A stretch of DNA of 64,000 bases from Nannobrachium achirus (Eukaryota > Chordata > Actinopteri > Myctophiformes > Myctophidae). Below the pieces are notes generated by a model. It was given only the letters and a program-made list of their open reading frames with translations. It was not told where the DNA came from and did no database searches. Location: positions 36,284,580 through 36,348,579 of the forward strand of contig OY997649.1 of the NCBI GenBank assembly GCA_963921795.1, read 5' to 3'. The first letter of the stretch is position 1; each line of letters begins with the position of its first letter. The position numbers were made by a program, and so were the translations under genes. Positions 33,429-49,484 of this stretch are shown here, piece by piece.

Positions 33429-36400
33429 ATGAAGTTATGGGATAGCCTGACCACCTGTCTGATCCTGCTGAGCAGCGTGCGCTGCAGCCCCGTGAAAACA
33501 AACCCACGGTCCAGCCCGTTCTCCTCACCACCACGTGAGCGCCCAGAGCCCATCCAGATCAACCTGTCTATTACTTCCCCACGTATCCCGGTCATCACTC
33601 ACCACGGGGAAAAGACGTCGGTTTATGAAGAAACATGTAAGTGCAACAGCACCTCTTGATCAGTGTGATTCTCATCGCAGATTATCATTTATTTTCAAGG
33701 GCATGCTTTAGGCCTGTGGTTCAAAACCTTTTCATGTCTGTCATTTAATGTTTTAGGCCCATGAATTGAGAAAAAAGGGACTCCAATTTAAACAAGCCTA
33801 AAAGCTTTCCTCTGGTCTTTATCCTTTTAGTTGACCTATATGCTGGCTTGTGTGAACTGTAGCCTACTGTCCTGTACCATACACAAACTTTAAAGTATTC
33901 AATCAACCAACCAACCAACCAATCAATCAATCAATCAATCAATCATACCTGGGGACCCCCCACCCTAACATAGTTGAGGCATTCAATTTTATATGAGTCG
34001 GTTCTACATAATATACAATGTCAGCCTCTTTCTTATATTTTGTAATAATGGTCTTTTTTTTCTTATTCTTTCGGTTTTAAAAGGGTCTTAAAAGTCCTTA
34101 GGCTACATTAATAAATTGTCACTTCATTCACTGCAGTCATCTGGGGACCCACCCCAAAAAACATGTGGGGACCCCCTGGGGGTCCTGACCCACAGGTTAA
34201 GAACCAGAACCACTGCATTAGGTGGACAAACCCACATTTCTCCTTTTTCTTTTTCCTTTTTTTTTCTTTTTTCTAAAGTTTTCAAATGGAACCAAATGGG
34301 CCCATGCAAGGGTCCATTCCATCTGTATATGGCATAGCAGTGGGCGTGGTTTTCTGATTCCCCCCAAAAAACTTTTCCCATAGAGATTTTCAAAGATATT
34401 TATACAAATTATTTAGAATCAAGCAATCCGGTATCCTGATGAATCATGACCGTAAAACCTTTGATTGTGTAGATAAATAAATAATAATTGTATGATATAC
34501 CCCTACCTAATACCCTTTGTTTAGCCATTTTAAAATGTGTTTTTTACAGAATCAAAGGTTTTATAGTCATGATTCACCAGGATCCTGGATGGCTTGATTC
34601 TAGGCTTAAAATAATTGATCTAAACATTTTAGTAAATCTCTATGGGAAAAATGAATGGCCGATCTGTTGTGGCACCAGAAAACCACGCCCACTACTATGC
34701 CCTATAATCTTGGGGTTACAGCCAGGCCTATAAGGGTCCTTTTGGTTCTAACTGTCAATCATATAACAGGGGACCAACTGGAACATCCCCCAAGGAGCCC
34801 TGGGGTCCCCAGACCCCACTTTGAGATCCAATGCTCTAGTCTAGACTATATAGACAATACCTATGATTATGAATACTTATACTTCATCGACACAGTCATG
34901 CATTGAATGCTTAAGCCTTCAGTGCATGACTGCGTCAGTAAGCTGCCAATCCTAAAAACTAACTTCACTCAGTGCGTTGTGGTTATAATTGGTTCCATGC
35001 CATGTCTTTTACACCCACTATCTCATCCTTTCTTGTGGCAGATTTCTATACCTATCACCTCATTGTCAGGCACACAAAGATAGCAAAGCATTCTGGTTAG
35101 AAGCTATTTCTTCACACCTACTGTGCCACTGCACAATTAAATCCAGACATTTTCCCTCCTTAGTTAGAGCTGTGAAGCAAAGTAGCAAACGGAAGGTGGG
35201 CATACTGTGGTATGGGCCATGCAGAATAAAGCAGGGGTCTTCAACGTTTCCAGACCAAGGACCCCTTAGTTGAGAGAGAGATGAAGCAGGGATCCCCACA
35301 ATCTGTTCATATAGTTTCATTGTTTGACAGCATGATCAACATTGTATTTTGGATTCATGTTAATGTGTGTTTTCAGATATTTAACCACTTGAACGGTCAA
35401 CACTTAATAAACTTGACCTTTCACTGTACTTAGTCTGCTCTTTTCCCACTCCAAAGCTCTTTGCCGAAAATAGCCGATCTACAAGGCGTTGTGAGCTTGT
35501 AGATCTGCTATTTTTGGATAAAGTTCTCAGAATATGGACGCTAGGGTTCAAGTGGTTAGAAGAAAGGGGGAAGTTCCTATCACACAAACATTTGGAGGAC
35601 CCCCTGTAGTAACTCTGAGGACCCCCAAGGGGTCCCGGACCCCCTGTTGAAGACCCCTGGAATAAAGGATGTTTGGTCCAGGATGGTGTCCTCCTTTGTG
35701 CACCCAAATCCATAGCTCAATCTCAATATCTGTAAACTAGTACTTATTCCTACCTACAATGCCATGAAACAACACAAACATATAGATGTAATAAGGCATG
35801 TAGTAACTAGTAAGTAGGCTATTGATTGGCTATTTCATGCACTTAATGATAAATCCTACTTTAATATTAGCAAGTGGTAGTGAGAGACTTTTTCAGACAC
35901 CCATGGTGTGTTGAAGAATGTACTCAGAAACCACATATCTCTCTCTCTATCAATAAACTCACAGACACCATGGACGAGGACCTTCCAGAGCAGTTCGAAG
36001 ACGTGGTGGACTTCATCAAAGTGACCATCAGCAGAGTGCGGCGCTCCTCCTCTTCCTCCCAGACCTCCTCTACCTCACCCCTTTCCAAAGAGACCGTGGG
36101 CTCTGACAGGACTCGGCACAGGAGAGAGAGGAAGAAAGGACAGAAGGGGGCGAGCCAGAGGACCACAGGAGGCAAGGGGAAAGCCATCGGAGGAGACGCC
36201 GGGAGGAGGAGCGGCGGGAGAAGGCGAGCGAGCAGCTCGGGAGCAGGTGCGGGCCGAGGGGACAGAGGACGGGGACAGGGCTGTGTGCTAAGACAGATCC
36301 ACCTCAACGTGTCAGACCTGGGACTGGGCTACCGCTCCGGCGAGGAAATGATATTCAGGTACTGTTCCGGACCCTGCAGGAAGTCCGAGACCAATTACGA

Positions 36401-36569
36401 CAAGATCCTCAACAATCTCGTCAACAACAGGAAGTTTCCGCCCAAAGACACCCCGCTGCATGCCTGCTGTCGGCCAACAGCGTTTGACGACGACCTCTCG
36501 TTTTTGGACGACAACATGATCTACCACACTGTGAGGAGGCTCTCTGCCAGGAAGTGCGGTTGCGTATAG
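33429..36569 (+). CDS. gdnf: Glial cell line-derived neurotrophic factor precursor
   Basis: Two coding exons: 33429-33636 (donor GTAAGT, phase 1) and 35965-36569 (acceptor CTCACAG). Together they give 813 nt, 270 residues. Residues 1-20 are a signal peptide starting MKLWDSLTTCLILL, close to the MKLWD of other GDNFs. The pro-segment has PEQFEDVVDFI; furin-type RVRR ends at residue 96, predicting a 174-residue mature chain. The cystine-knot cysteines are all present: 176, 203, 207, 237, 238, 267 and 269, with FRYCSGPC, ACCRP, FDDDLSFLDDN and KCGCV. GDNF is a secreted TGF-beta-superfamily dimer that signals through GFRalpha1 and RET for enteric, renal and dopaminergic neuron development. The linker between RVRR and the knot is unusually long and Ser/Arg/Gly-rich. 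Upstream non-coding exons were not identified. Which teleost paralogue (a or b) is open. Confidence 0.95.
33730..33944 (+). mobile_element. LINE/SINE 3' tail copy in the gdnf intron
   Basis: Same 3' block as at 10.7, 52.3 and 56.3 kb (TGTCTGTCATTTAATG, TTTAGTTGACCT, ACTTTAAAGTATTCAATC) ending in CAATCAATCAATC. Truncated, non-coding. Confidence 0.65.
34331..34702. mobile_element. MITE with long imperfect terminal inverted repeats, ~370 bp
   Basis: Arms of roughly 110-150 bp begin GGCATAGCAGTGGGCGTGG and end with the inverse CACGCCCACTACTATGCC. Shared interior blocks include CCCATAGAGATTT and AGAATCAAGC plus ATCCGGTATCCTG / CAGGATCCTGGAT. One arm of the same family recurs at about 55540-55640. 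Lies in the gdnf intron. Confidence 0.7.
35232..35659. mobile_element. hAT MITE, 428 bp, with perfect 8-bp target duplication
   Basis: Ends CAGGGGTCTTCAAC and GTTGAAGACCCCTG are inverted, flanked by GAATAAAG at 35224-35231 and 35660-35667. The interior holds the dispersed GTTGTGAGCTTGTAGATC word. It sits about 300 bp before gdnf exon 2. Relatives missing one end lie at about 22170-22232 and 43060-43125. Confidence 0.9.
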
Positions 36570-37860
36570 GGAGCGTGAGCGGTGGAAGGCAAGGTGTAAT
36601 TCTTTTTGCACCGACTCCCACTGAAAACACGATTCTGTAGGATTTCTGAAGTCTGTCAAAGGATGAGGAAATAATACAATGAAGACACTGGCATCAATGT
36701 TCACAGTGAGAGCCTGAGTGTTCATTTAAAGGGTCCATTTGGTTTCATGTGTACACTGGGTTAAATTAAGCCTCAGGATTTTACAGTGTGCACAATGTCC
36801 ACAATGTCATGTCAGTGTTCCTCTTTTGGTCCATGTTGCATTGACTAGGTTTTCTACTCAGAACCAAAGCTTTAGTTGGATTACAGGGATCAAAAGTCAA
36901 AGTGTGACTTTTCCAAGGATATTTAACCAAAAAGATTGAAATTACATTAGACAGAGACTCAGTGGAGGCTATATACGCTTATGAAATATTTATGGAATTT
37001 ATGAGTTCATTAACTTATTATTGCTATTTATTTTGGTTTTATAGAATTAATAAATGTTATTTATTTCTGTAATGTGATATTTTGAACTGTGCCAAAGTTT
37101 CAAATTTGAGAAGTTTATGTGACACCTTTCCATAAAGAAAAGCAGTTAAACGTTACATGATTTATATATTATCATCATAGATTAAATTTGACAGATTTCT
37201 TGGATAGAATTTCATTCCCTTAATATTTTGGAGTCTATTATTCCTTCATGTTTTTGTGTGTCCTAACAAGATCATTGTTGTACGTACGGTAGAATGTGGT
37301 AAAGACTGTGTACTGTACACTGTACAGTAGTTCTAAACATGAATCGGGAGTCAGGACTGAAGAATAATATTTCCTTTCACTGCTCCATGACTCCTCAATT
37401 TAATCTCATACAAAAACAAGTCTCTCAAAAACACAACTTTATTTTTATACAATTTAATTGTTTTTTTATAAATATTTTTACTGAACTGCTATTAAACACA
37501 TCTTACATAACTTATAATGTACGTAGCTTAGTCTGTTTTTTTCCCCTTCTTTTTTTCTCTTTTTTTTTCTTTCTCACCTAGTTTCAGGTTGCATAAGTTC
37601 TCTCCTGAGTCTCGTATGTAAATGTCAGATCAGATAATCGATGCCAGATGAAAGACGGCAAAAGAATGGAGGAGAGAGATGAAAGGATGAATAGAGCTAG
37701 ATGTTATCAGGGGAGAGCTGTGACGACACAAGAGAGGAGAGAATGGAGGGAGAAACAGACCCACACTTCTCTCTGTTTGTCCTTATGGCAATAACCATAT
37801 CGTCGTTGTCGGGTGGAAACCTTATATGTCCAAAACCGTTCCTTTTGTATTTATCATTTT
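36570..37860 (+). other. gdnf 3' UTR candidate and flank
   Basis: Downstream of the stop codon is AT-rich sequence with several ATTTA pentamers (about 37020-37075), which often destabilise growth-factor mRNAs. AATAAA at 37049-37054 is the first plausible polyadenylation signal. Transcript ends cannot be fixed from sequence. Confidence 0.5.
37049..37054 (+). terminator. Possible gdnf polyadenylation signal
   Basis: AATAAA about 480 nt after the gdnf stop, in an AU-rich stretch. Other downstream signals could also be used. Confidence 0.4.
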
Positions 37861-37876
37861 AAAAATGAATGAAACT

Positions 37877-37955
37877 AGTGAAAACAGCCGATCTACAAGC
37901 ATACAACGCCTCGCACCGCGAGGCGTTGTGTGCTTGTAGATCTGCTGTTTTCACT
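37877..37955. repeat. Near-perfect 79-bp palindrome of a dispersed family
   Basis: Arms 37877-37914 and 37918-37955 around a 3-nt loop run AGTGAAAACAGC, GATCTACAAGC, CAACGCCTCGC and back. Shorter or decayed members lie at 21985-22045, 35476-35515, 38826-38881, 42935-42985 and 53035-53095. Confidence 0.8.
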
Positions 37956-40420
37956 ACTTTTGTGTGACGGCCTTGTATGATGAGGCAGGGCTTTACTTTA
38001 CGAAAAAAACATACAAATTTGGAACTTGGAGATATGAGGTTTATGCCTGACAACGACGATATGTTTATTCAGAACAGAAATTGGATATATAGAGAAACAA
38101 TGCAGGTCATATGTAGGAATGGAGTGTCACAGAGAGGTCAGAGAAAAGAAAACATCCGCTGTGTGAAATGTTTCCCAGTGCATGCATGCAGCCTGTTTGT
38201 ACCATGACAATACATCATTATGTATGTTTATTTCAACACGCAAGAACAAGCCAAGAGGTTTACAGTAAGATGATTGTCGAGGGAAGAAAGGAGGGGGAAG
38301 AAATGAGAAATGAAGTTAAACTAAACCATAGAGAAGACAGCGATATAGGAGTTGGAGAATTTGAGAAGAGTAGCTATATCTTCCTAAACTAGTGCGTGTG
38401 TGGTCGATATCCGATCTATCACCTTCTCTCTCAGGTTACTCAGCCCATCCTCTCGCTGTCTTCTGGACCATGACTCACTTGAGCCTGGTTTCTCAACTAG
38501 ATGGCCATATTACTCAGCTGATCTAACAGTCAGCCAGGGTGTCGCAAGGGGGGGAAAAGTGGGACCGAGTTACTAGGGCCCAAGGTGGAGGGGCCTTAAT
38601 TATTTTATACTTTAGCTATTTCTGAAAAGTCGTGAAAATGTTGCTTTTGGAGGGTCCCTGGAACTAAATATTTTGAGACGGGGGTCCGTGGCCAAATACA
38701 TATCATTTTGGGGGTCCTTCACATGAAAAGGTTTGAGCACTATGACACTGACATAGAATCATAGGTTTTTCAAAAAACCTTAGAAGGACTTGAAATAGTC
38801 AAAGACTTTTTCACGATTTTTCAAAAATAGCAGATCTACAAGCTCGCAGCCGCGCTGTGAGCTTGTATATCTGCTATTTTTCAATAGTTAAAGCACAAAA
38901 TAATGCATACTTATGCGTTCCCAGTCTAAATGGGTTAAACCCCCTCCCCCTATGAAGAACATTCATGGGGGGCCCGCAGTGAATCCTTGTACCCAGGGCC
39001 CAGAATTTGGTGCAACACCCCTGCAGTCAGCTTCTACCGGTATATTGTCATCTTCCACCTTAACTTGTGACCTTCCTCCAGAATGTATTGCATGTAGTAC
39101 ATGTCAGTTTCCTCCATGTTTATACACTACTTACATGATGTTCTTACACCACTGTCTGTCAGTACATTATGTGTTGTTAAGTAGAGTAATTTTGAGTTTT
39201 TTCTAGGTTAATGCGTGCAACATATAGTCATTATATGTTACAGATTATGCTACAATGCCCTTTTCTTTTCTTTTTTGCATTGAAACCCAATTTATACTTT
39301 TAGGTAATCTTATCCCTGGAACTGCAATTGGCCATGTTGTGGAAGAATTATGTCCAACTTAAGGTGAGGACAACAGAGGAAGCCATTAGAGCCAACTGAC
39401 AAGTAAGGGAAAATGTCATTAGACAAATGAGACTGCTGCTCTTTTGTTCATGGTGTCAGGGGAGTGTGTAATGAAGGATAGAATTCCAGAACAAGACACT
39501 GAACTGGACATGGGAGTGTAACGCAACACAGGTGTTAGTGGCGAAGGGGATGGTGTCCCAACAGGTGCTAAATAAGCTAGCTTTGCAAGAACTGGTTGCG
39601 TTTATCAAACACAATAACCCACACTTTGGAGTTTAGAGCTAATATTATAAATGCATAAGAAAAGGAGGATAGAGGGGATAGGACACCTTTTTGTAACTGT
39701 AATACAATTGGGAAAAGCCACAAAATGACAATCCAATTTATGTAAAGGAAAATAGAATATTTTGAATGATTTTCTGACAGAGTGTGAAAAGGCTGCTGTT
39801 GGCCAGTTAGTATAACTCCTTGACATTTAACAAGAGTTGGAAAAGTATATCATGTCCAATTCCCTGACTCCCACTCTTTTGAAGTACTGTAAGTCAAATA
39901 GATTTAAACCAGTCCCTCTGGTCATAAGCAATGTTCTTTGACTTTCACCAAGCTCTTTTGTGTTTCAAATTCTAATTTTGAGAAGGTTTTACAATTTACA
40001 TTATACGAAGTTGTGCATCACAGTCTAAATTCTCATCATTCATTCATCTTAAACGAGAGAGGCCACTTGCACCAGCATGTTTACAGGATGTAGCAATTGT
40101 GGGCGCAGGCCGTGTCCCACTATTGTGCCATCCAGCGTGAGAAAAGATACAAATGATAACCTAAACGTAATCAGTGTCATATCAGATATGTTGTGGGACA
40201 TTACGAGATATCAGACAAACCGAAACCGCTAGAGCCTCTTTGTCTCACTGCCCTGGAATCTGTCCCTGTCCATATGAGTCAGCCTATATGACGAGGAAAT
40301 GTTAAATACAACCACAGGACCTACACAAGAGAGCTGTGATTGAGATGAAGAGAGCAGAAAAACAATGTGAACTACCAGTTCAAGGGGAACACGAGACAGG
40401 GGGCTTTCTTTACAACTGTT
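37956..40420. other. Intergenic, no gene seen
   Basis: Mixed unique and repeat-derived sequence. A palindrome-family member lies at 38826-38881 and hAT-like GGGGTCC words near 38650-38740. Small open frames lack any recognisable motif. Confidence 0.5.
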
Positions 40421-40425
40421 CTCTA

Positions 40426-40825
40426 CCCCAGGGTTTCTTAAACTCTGGGTCATGACCCAAATAAGGGTCACGGATTGTCTGTGTGTTGTAGCACTGAAAC
40501 ATTTTCAAGAGGCCGATGTGTGCCAGCCAGGGTGAGGAATTCCATCATTCATCCCGGCTATGGTCGTAAAAGGTTTAAGTAGACCTCCGGCCAACACTGA
40601 AACACAGAGAACAAAAAGGAGAATGAAAGCAAGAGAAACATTTTTCTGCCAACGATTACCGTCATAAAAACAGGCAATAAAAAGCCAAAAACATTTTAAA
40701 ATCTGAGACATCTAGCTTTGCACGGGGAACGAAAGAAACCCAGCGCCTCTCTAATCACGTGGGGGCCTGCCAGACAGAGGCCTGCGATCCATCAGGCCCG
40801 TGAGCCGTAGTTTAAGAAACCCCGG
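40426..40825. mobile_element. hAT-like element, ~400 bp
   Basis: Inverted ends CCAGGGTTTCTTAAACT (40428) and AGTTTAAGAAACCCCGGG (ending about 40826). An exact 8-bp target duplication could not be read, so the limits are approximate. Confidence 0.55.
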
Positions 40826-40993
40826 GCTACTGTCATTTCAACACACACAACACAAAGCAGAGGCAGAGGGGGATTACCATGGATCTGTGAACCGCACTGC
40901 ACAGACTGATCATCAGCATCATCAACTGGCCTAATGCCAAACCTCTAGTCTAGACCACCAGCCACACAGGCCTCACTCATCACACCACTATAC

Positions 40994-41449
<456 letters not shown>

Positions 41450-42007
41450 GTTATCAATCACCACCCTTGTGAACTACATGTAAAGTATACAATGGAATCA
41501 AGCTGTCTCCTCTCCTCTCAAAGAGTGCAACCACATTCCCATACTGTTGCTGTAAGGTAAAGCTAGCAGATTTCACGGTTAAACACAGCAACAGAATGTT
41601 GGTGTCCGTCAATGTTTTATTAAAGCGGTTTAAAGCTCAACTGAACTGAGAAACATTTCAGTTGCATACAGCATACTATACTAACATCCACTTATTTGTG
41701 ATAAAAAAAGAAAAGAAAAAAAAAGAAATTGTTTGTTAATCATATTTCATACTGGCTATATCTTAATGCTAGTGTTTCCCAGGGGTGACGGTGACGGAGT
41801 GAAGCAGGTGAATGTAACACTATCGTCTGCGTATTCGTGTCTGCAAGGTGTTAACTTGGGGTCCAGATGGTTAAATATTCAGGAGAAAGAGGAGAATGTG
41901 CATTCTAAAGCCATACCTGCCCCTACCTCACACCTGTGGTAAATCATTGTTTCTGCGGCATAGTGTCTATGCATAACCCTAAACCCTTCAATAACCCTCT
42001 CACCTCT

Positions 42008-42765
42008 CAGGGGCCTTTTCCACCGGCAAAGAACAGGTTTGGGTTCTTTCTCCCGCCTATGGGATGCAGGGGCATAGTTCTGCCGATTTAAAATGACTCC
42101 AATACGGAAATAAAACTTCCTATGATTGGCCGCTAGTTGCGCTGTTTTTCCCCCCGGCCGATCGCAAAAAGAATTGTCCTCCATTGGATCCCATTCATTT
42201 TCCCCTTTCGTTTTCTAACCTTAATTAACATTTTCATGAATACTGTATGGTTCCTATCGCAAGTTAAAAATTGCCTTTCAATCACCATCATATTCGTTTT
42301 GTCGAAATGTGGTCCAATTTATTTTAAAATAAATTATAAAGTTGCGGGGGGGGGGCGTGGCCAACTAAACTGATACCAGCCGGCTGTGTTCTTCTTCGTG
42401 TGCTGTATTTCGGGAGGCTCCGACCACATTCTCCCATGTATCCCTGCGGTTGCACGTGACCGTTGGCAGCCAATAGCATCTCTGATGCCTTTACAATTCT
42501 ATGATGGCGACACCCATTCCAAGGGGTAGAAAGAGCCATTTGCGCTGCATAGAAACCAATGGCTTCGCATCGTCCATATTTTTCTACAGTCTATGATGGG
42601 ATGGCAACTTTCTTGAAACCTTGGTTCGTTCTTGCGAACCGTCCGCGAACCAACTTTTACGGTTCGGAACCAACTCGGTTCTCAGTGGAAGAGCTCACCT
42701 CTGGTTCATCCCATAGGAGGGAGAAAGAACCAGAATGCGTTCTTTGCCAGTGGAAAAGGCCCCTG
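42008..42765. mobile_element. MITE with CAGGGGCCTTTTCCAC ends, ~758 bp
   Basis: Left end CAGGGGCCTTTTCCAC and right end GTGGAAAAGGCCCCTG are inverted. Inside, GGCAAAGAAC, GGTTCTTTCTCCC and CCTATGGGATG mirror the sequence near 42700-42755. Target duplication not evident. A G run (about 42345) and unrelated interior suggest nested material. Confidence 0.6.
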
Positions 42766-43428
42766 AGTGACTATGGATAATAGTAAGAACCAAGCAGTAC
42801 CCAGACACTACAGACCACATGTACCACATACGTACAGTACATGTACGTAGCAGCCATTTAGTTCTTAACATCATATTCGGGGGGTTGGGAAACCATATGT
42901 ACATGTCTGCTCCTTTTCCCCTCTACACCAAACCTCACAACGCCTTGCAGCACGAGGCGTTGTGAGCTTGTAGATCTGTTATTTTTGGCTAAAGTTCTCA
43001 GAATATGGATGCTAGGGTTCAATATAATATAAAAAAGGAGAAAAACCACGCAAAGATTTGGAGGACCCCCTGTAATAACTCTGAGGACCCCCTAGTGGTC
43101 CTGGACCCCCTGTTGAAGACCCATGGTATTGAGAGTTTGTGTGGACCTTTGTGGTCCAAATGAATCCATTTAAAGAGTGACAGACAGGCTGGATGAAGCT
43201 ATATCTCAGTGTACGATCAGAGCTAACATCTTGTAGACAGACGAGACAGAGACAGCTCCTCTGGAGTTGAAGCTGGTAGTCTGATCCATTCTGACATACC
43301 ACATCAAGCCCCGAGGGCTAGGCCCAGATGAGATGTGGACTGTTGGGTATGTGCCTGCTAACTGTTCAACAGGGATGTGATCCGGAATGACCCTGCCCCT
43401 CTCTCCTCATACGCCCGACAAGTTCAAC

Positions 43429-47480
<4,052 letters not shown>

Positions 47481-47487
47481 AGAGGCG

Positions 47488-49440
47488 GCGGTGGAAAGTA
47501 ACTAAGTACAATTACTCAAGTACTGTACTTAAGTACAATTTTGAGGTACCTTTACTTTACTGAAGTATTTCCAAGTTTCAGTACTTTTACTTCTACTCCA
47601 CTACATCTCAGAGGCACATATTGTACTTTTTTTTTTTAAATAGACGAAGCGTTGTGAGCTTGTAACAGAGTATTTCTACATTTCAGTATTGATAGTTTTA
47701 CTTAAAAACATCCATGGAGACAGCAGTCTCAGGGGTAGTGGACTTTTCCACGCTACTAGTAGCTGATGCACAAGTACCTACCATGGCACTGCGTGAAGAC
47801 TAGTGTTGAATTGATTTAGTAGTTTAGAGGGGATAGGCAGATTCAGTGAAGGGGATTGGTTGGGATGCGTTTTGGACCTTGGCCTGTACCTACATAGTGG
47901 TTGGCATTAGCTTTGGCCCACTGTGTCATTTGTTTGAGTTACATTTCCGGCACAGAAAATGGCTGTAATTCTGTATTTTGTAGAGTGAAGAAACCCTTGA
48001 TGATAGCCTACTGACTACTGTCAATGCTTACACATAGGCACACCTAAATCTAAAACACCTGGGCAGTTTAATGACTTTAAAGTAACACGTCAGGCGATGA
48101 CAGCATCCCCACAGGGTGGGTCTTGGCAAAGCGCGGTTGCGGTTAGTAAACACGCTCAGCTACTTGTTCGAGGTAGCAGCCACGATGAACAGTGAAATAA
48201 CTACAGTGCAACAGGTACTTCTCGATGGCGTCACACTTGGTCCCGCCAAGATCCCGCCCGTAGCTGCCGCTGATTGGTTCGAACTGGGCTTGGGGTGGTG
48301 ATTGACACAGATATAAAAAGCTAGATGCCTCTGCAGTTCATTGGAGCGACGTGCAACAATTGTAGTCCGAACATCCTGGAAAAACCAAGGGAACGCTGCC
48401 AGTCAAGAGACTACTGGCCAATCACAGCGTGACTTTTTCGGGACTTATCCAAGGACTACAATTCAATTCAACAGAGCCAGTTCCGATGTTGCGCGGCTCA
48501 GCTGTTCTTACAGGCTGTGAAAGTAAAGGCCCGCCCCCACCTGTGTCTGATTGGCTTACCAACGTCCGTATGTGTGACGCACGTGGAAACGATGCACACG
48601 GATTCCCTTGGTCCCTCGATGCATATGCACCAGAGCCGAAGGAGGCGTCTACCTTTCTATGTCTATGGTGATTGAGGCTGCATTGTAAACAGGGGCGTAC
48701 CCAGGAATGAGAGTCAGGGTAGGCGAGATGCCAGCCGAAATGCCAGCGAAGTGCCACCCGAAATGCCAGTACCCCCTGCCCCCCCCAATTTTTTTACAAA
48801 TTATTATTTAAAAATAAATAATAATTATTATTATTTAAAAATAAATAATAATAATAATAATCACACATTTTAAAATAGTTATAATAAAAACAATATTCAA
48901 GTAGGCCTATATTCAATGTAAGGGACAGGTCGAAAATGCCATGACCCCTCCTAAAATCTAAGTTTATGCCTAACCTCAAAGTGAGAAAATAAAATGAAAA
49001 TTTTGGAATTTGGCTGCCATAAATAAAATTCGAACCAGTGAACCAGCAGGAACATTAGACTGAGAGTCAAATGACGAACTATGGGTTGCATATCTGCTGT
49101 AAAAAGGCTGTGAGATATTCGTGTAATGCTTGTCATCCAGGATGGAGAATAAAATGGGAAAATCCCAGTTGTCCAACGTCTTTTAGCATGAGGGAAAGTA
49201 TATAGGCCTACCCAGTACAGGGAATTACTTGATATAGTCATAGACTACAGAGCAGTGGTGTAAAGTAACTAAGTACTTTTACTTAAGTACTGTACTTAAG
49301 TACAGTTTTGTGGTATTTCTACTTTACATGAGTATTTCCAATTTTCAATATTTTCACTTCTACTCCACTACATCTCGGATCCAAATATTGTTCCAAATAA
49401 GTTACATTTACAATTTGTAAATGTAACTTGGTTAGTTAGT
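47488..49440. repeat. Two copies of the AAGTAACTAAGTAC fish repeat and a duplicated block
   Basis: Copies at about 47488-47650 and 49256-49400 share GTAACTAAGTAC, CAAGTACTGTACTTAAGTAC and CTACTCCACTACATCTC, a MITE-like family dispersed in teleosts. Between them, 48075-48300 is one copy of a block repeated at 51313-51545. Confidence 0.65.
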
Positions 49441-49484
49441 TCTATCTATCACAGGGAGAGAGGAGCTGCAGTGGAGACCTGGGG

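Noticed and set aside
35874..35964. Extending gdnf exon 2 upstream through the open frame
   Set aside because: The CTCACAG acceptor at 35958-35964 joins in phase with exon 1 and matches the usual GDNF boundary; upstream codons show no similarity.
42008..42765. Firm hAT assignment
   Set aside because: Ends are inverted, but no convincing 8-bp duplication was found, so the superfamily is left open.
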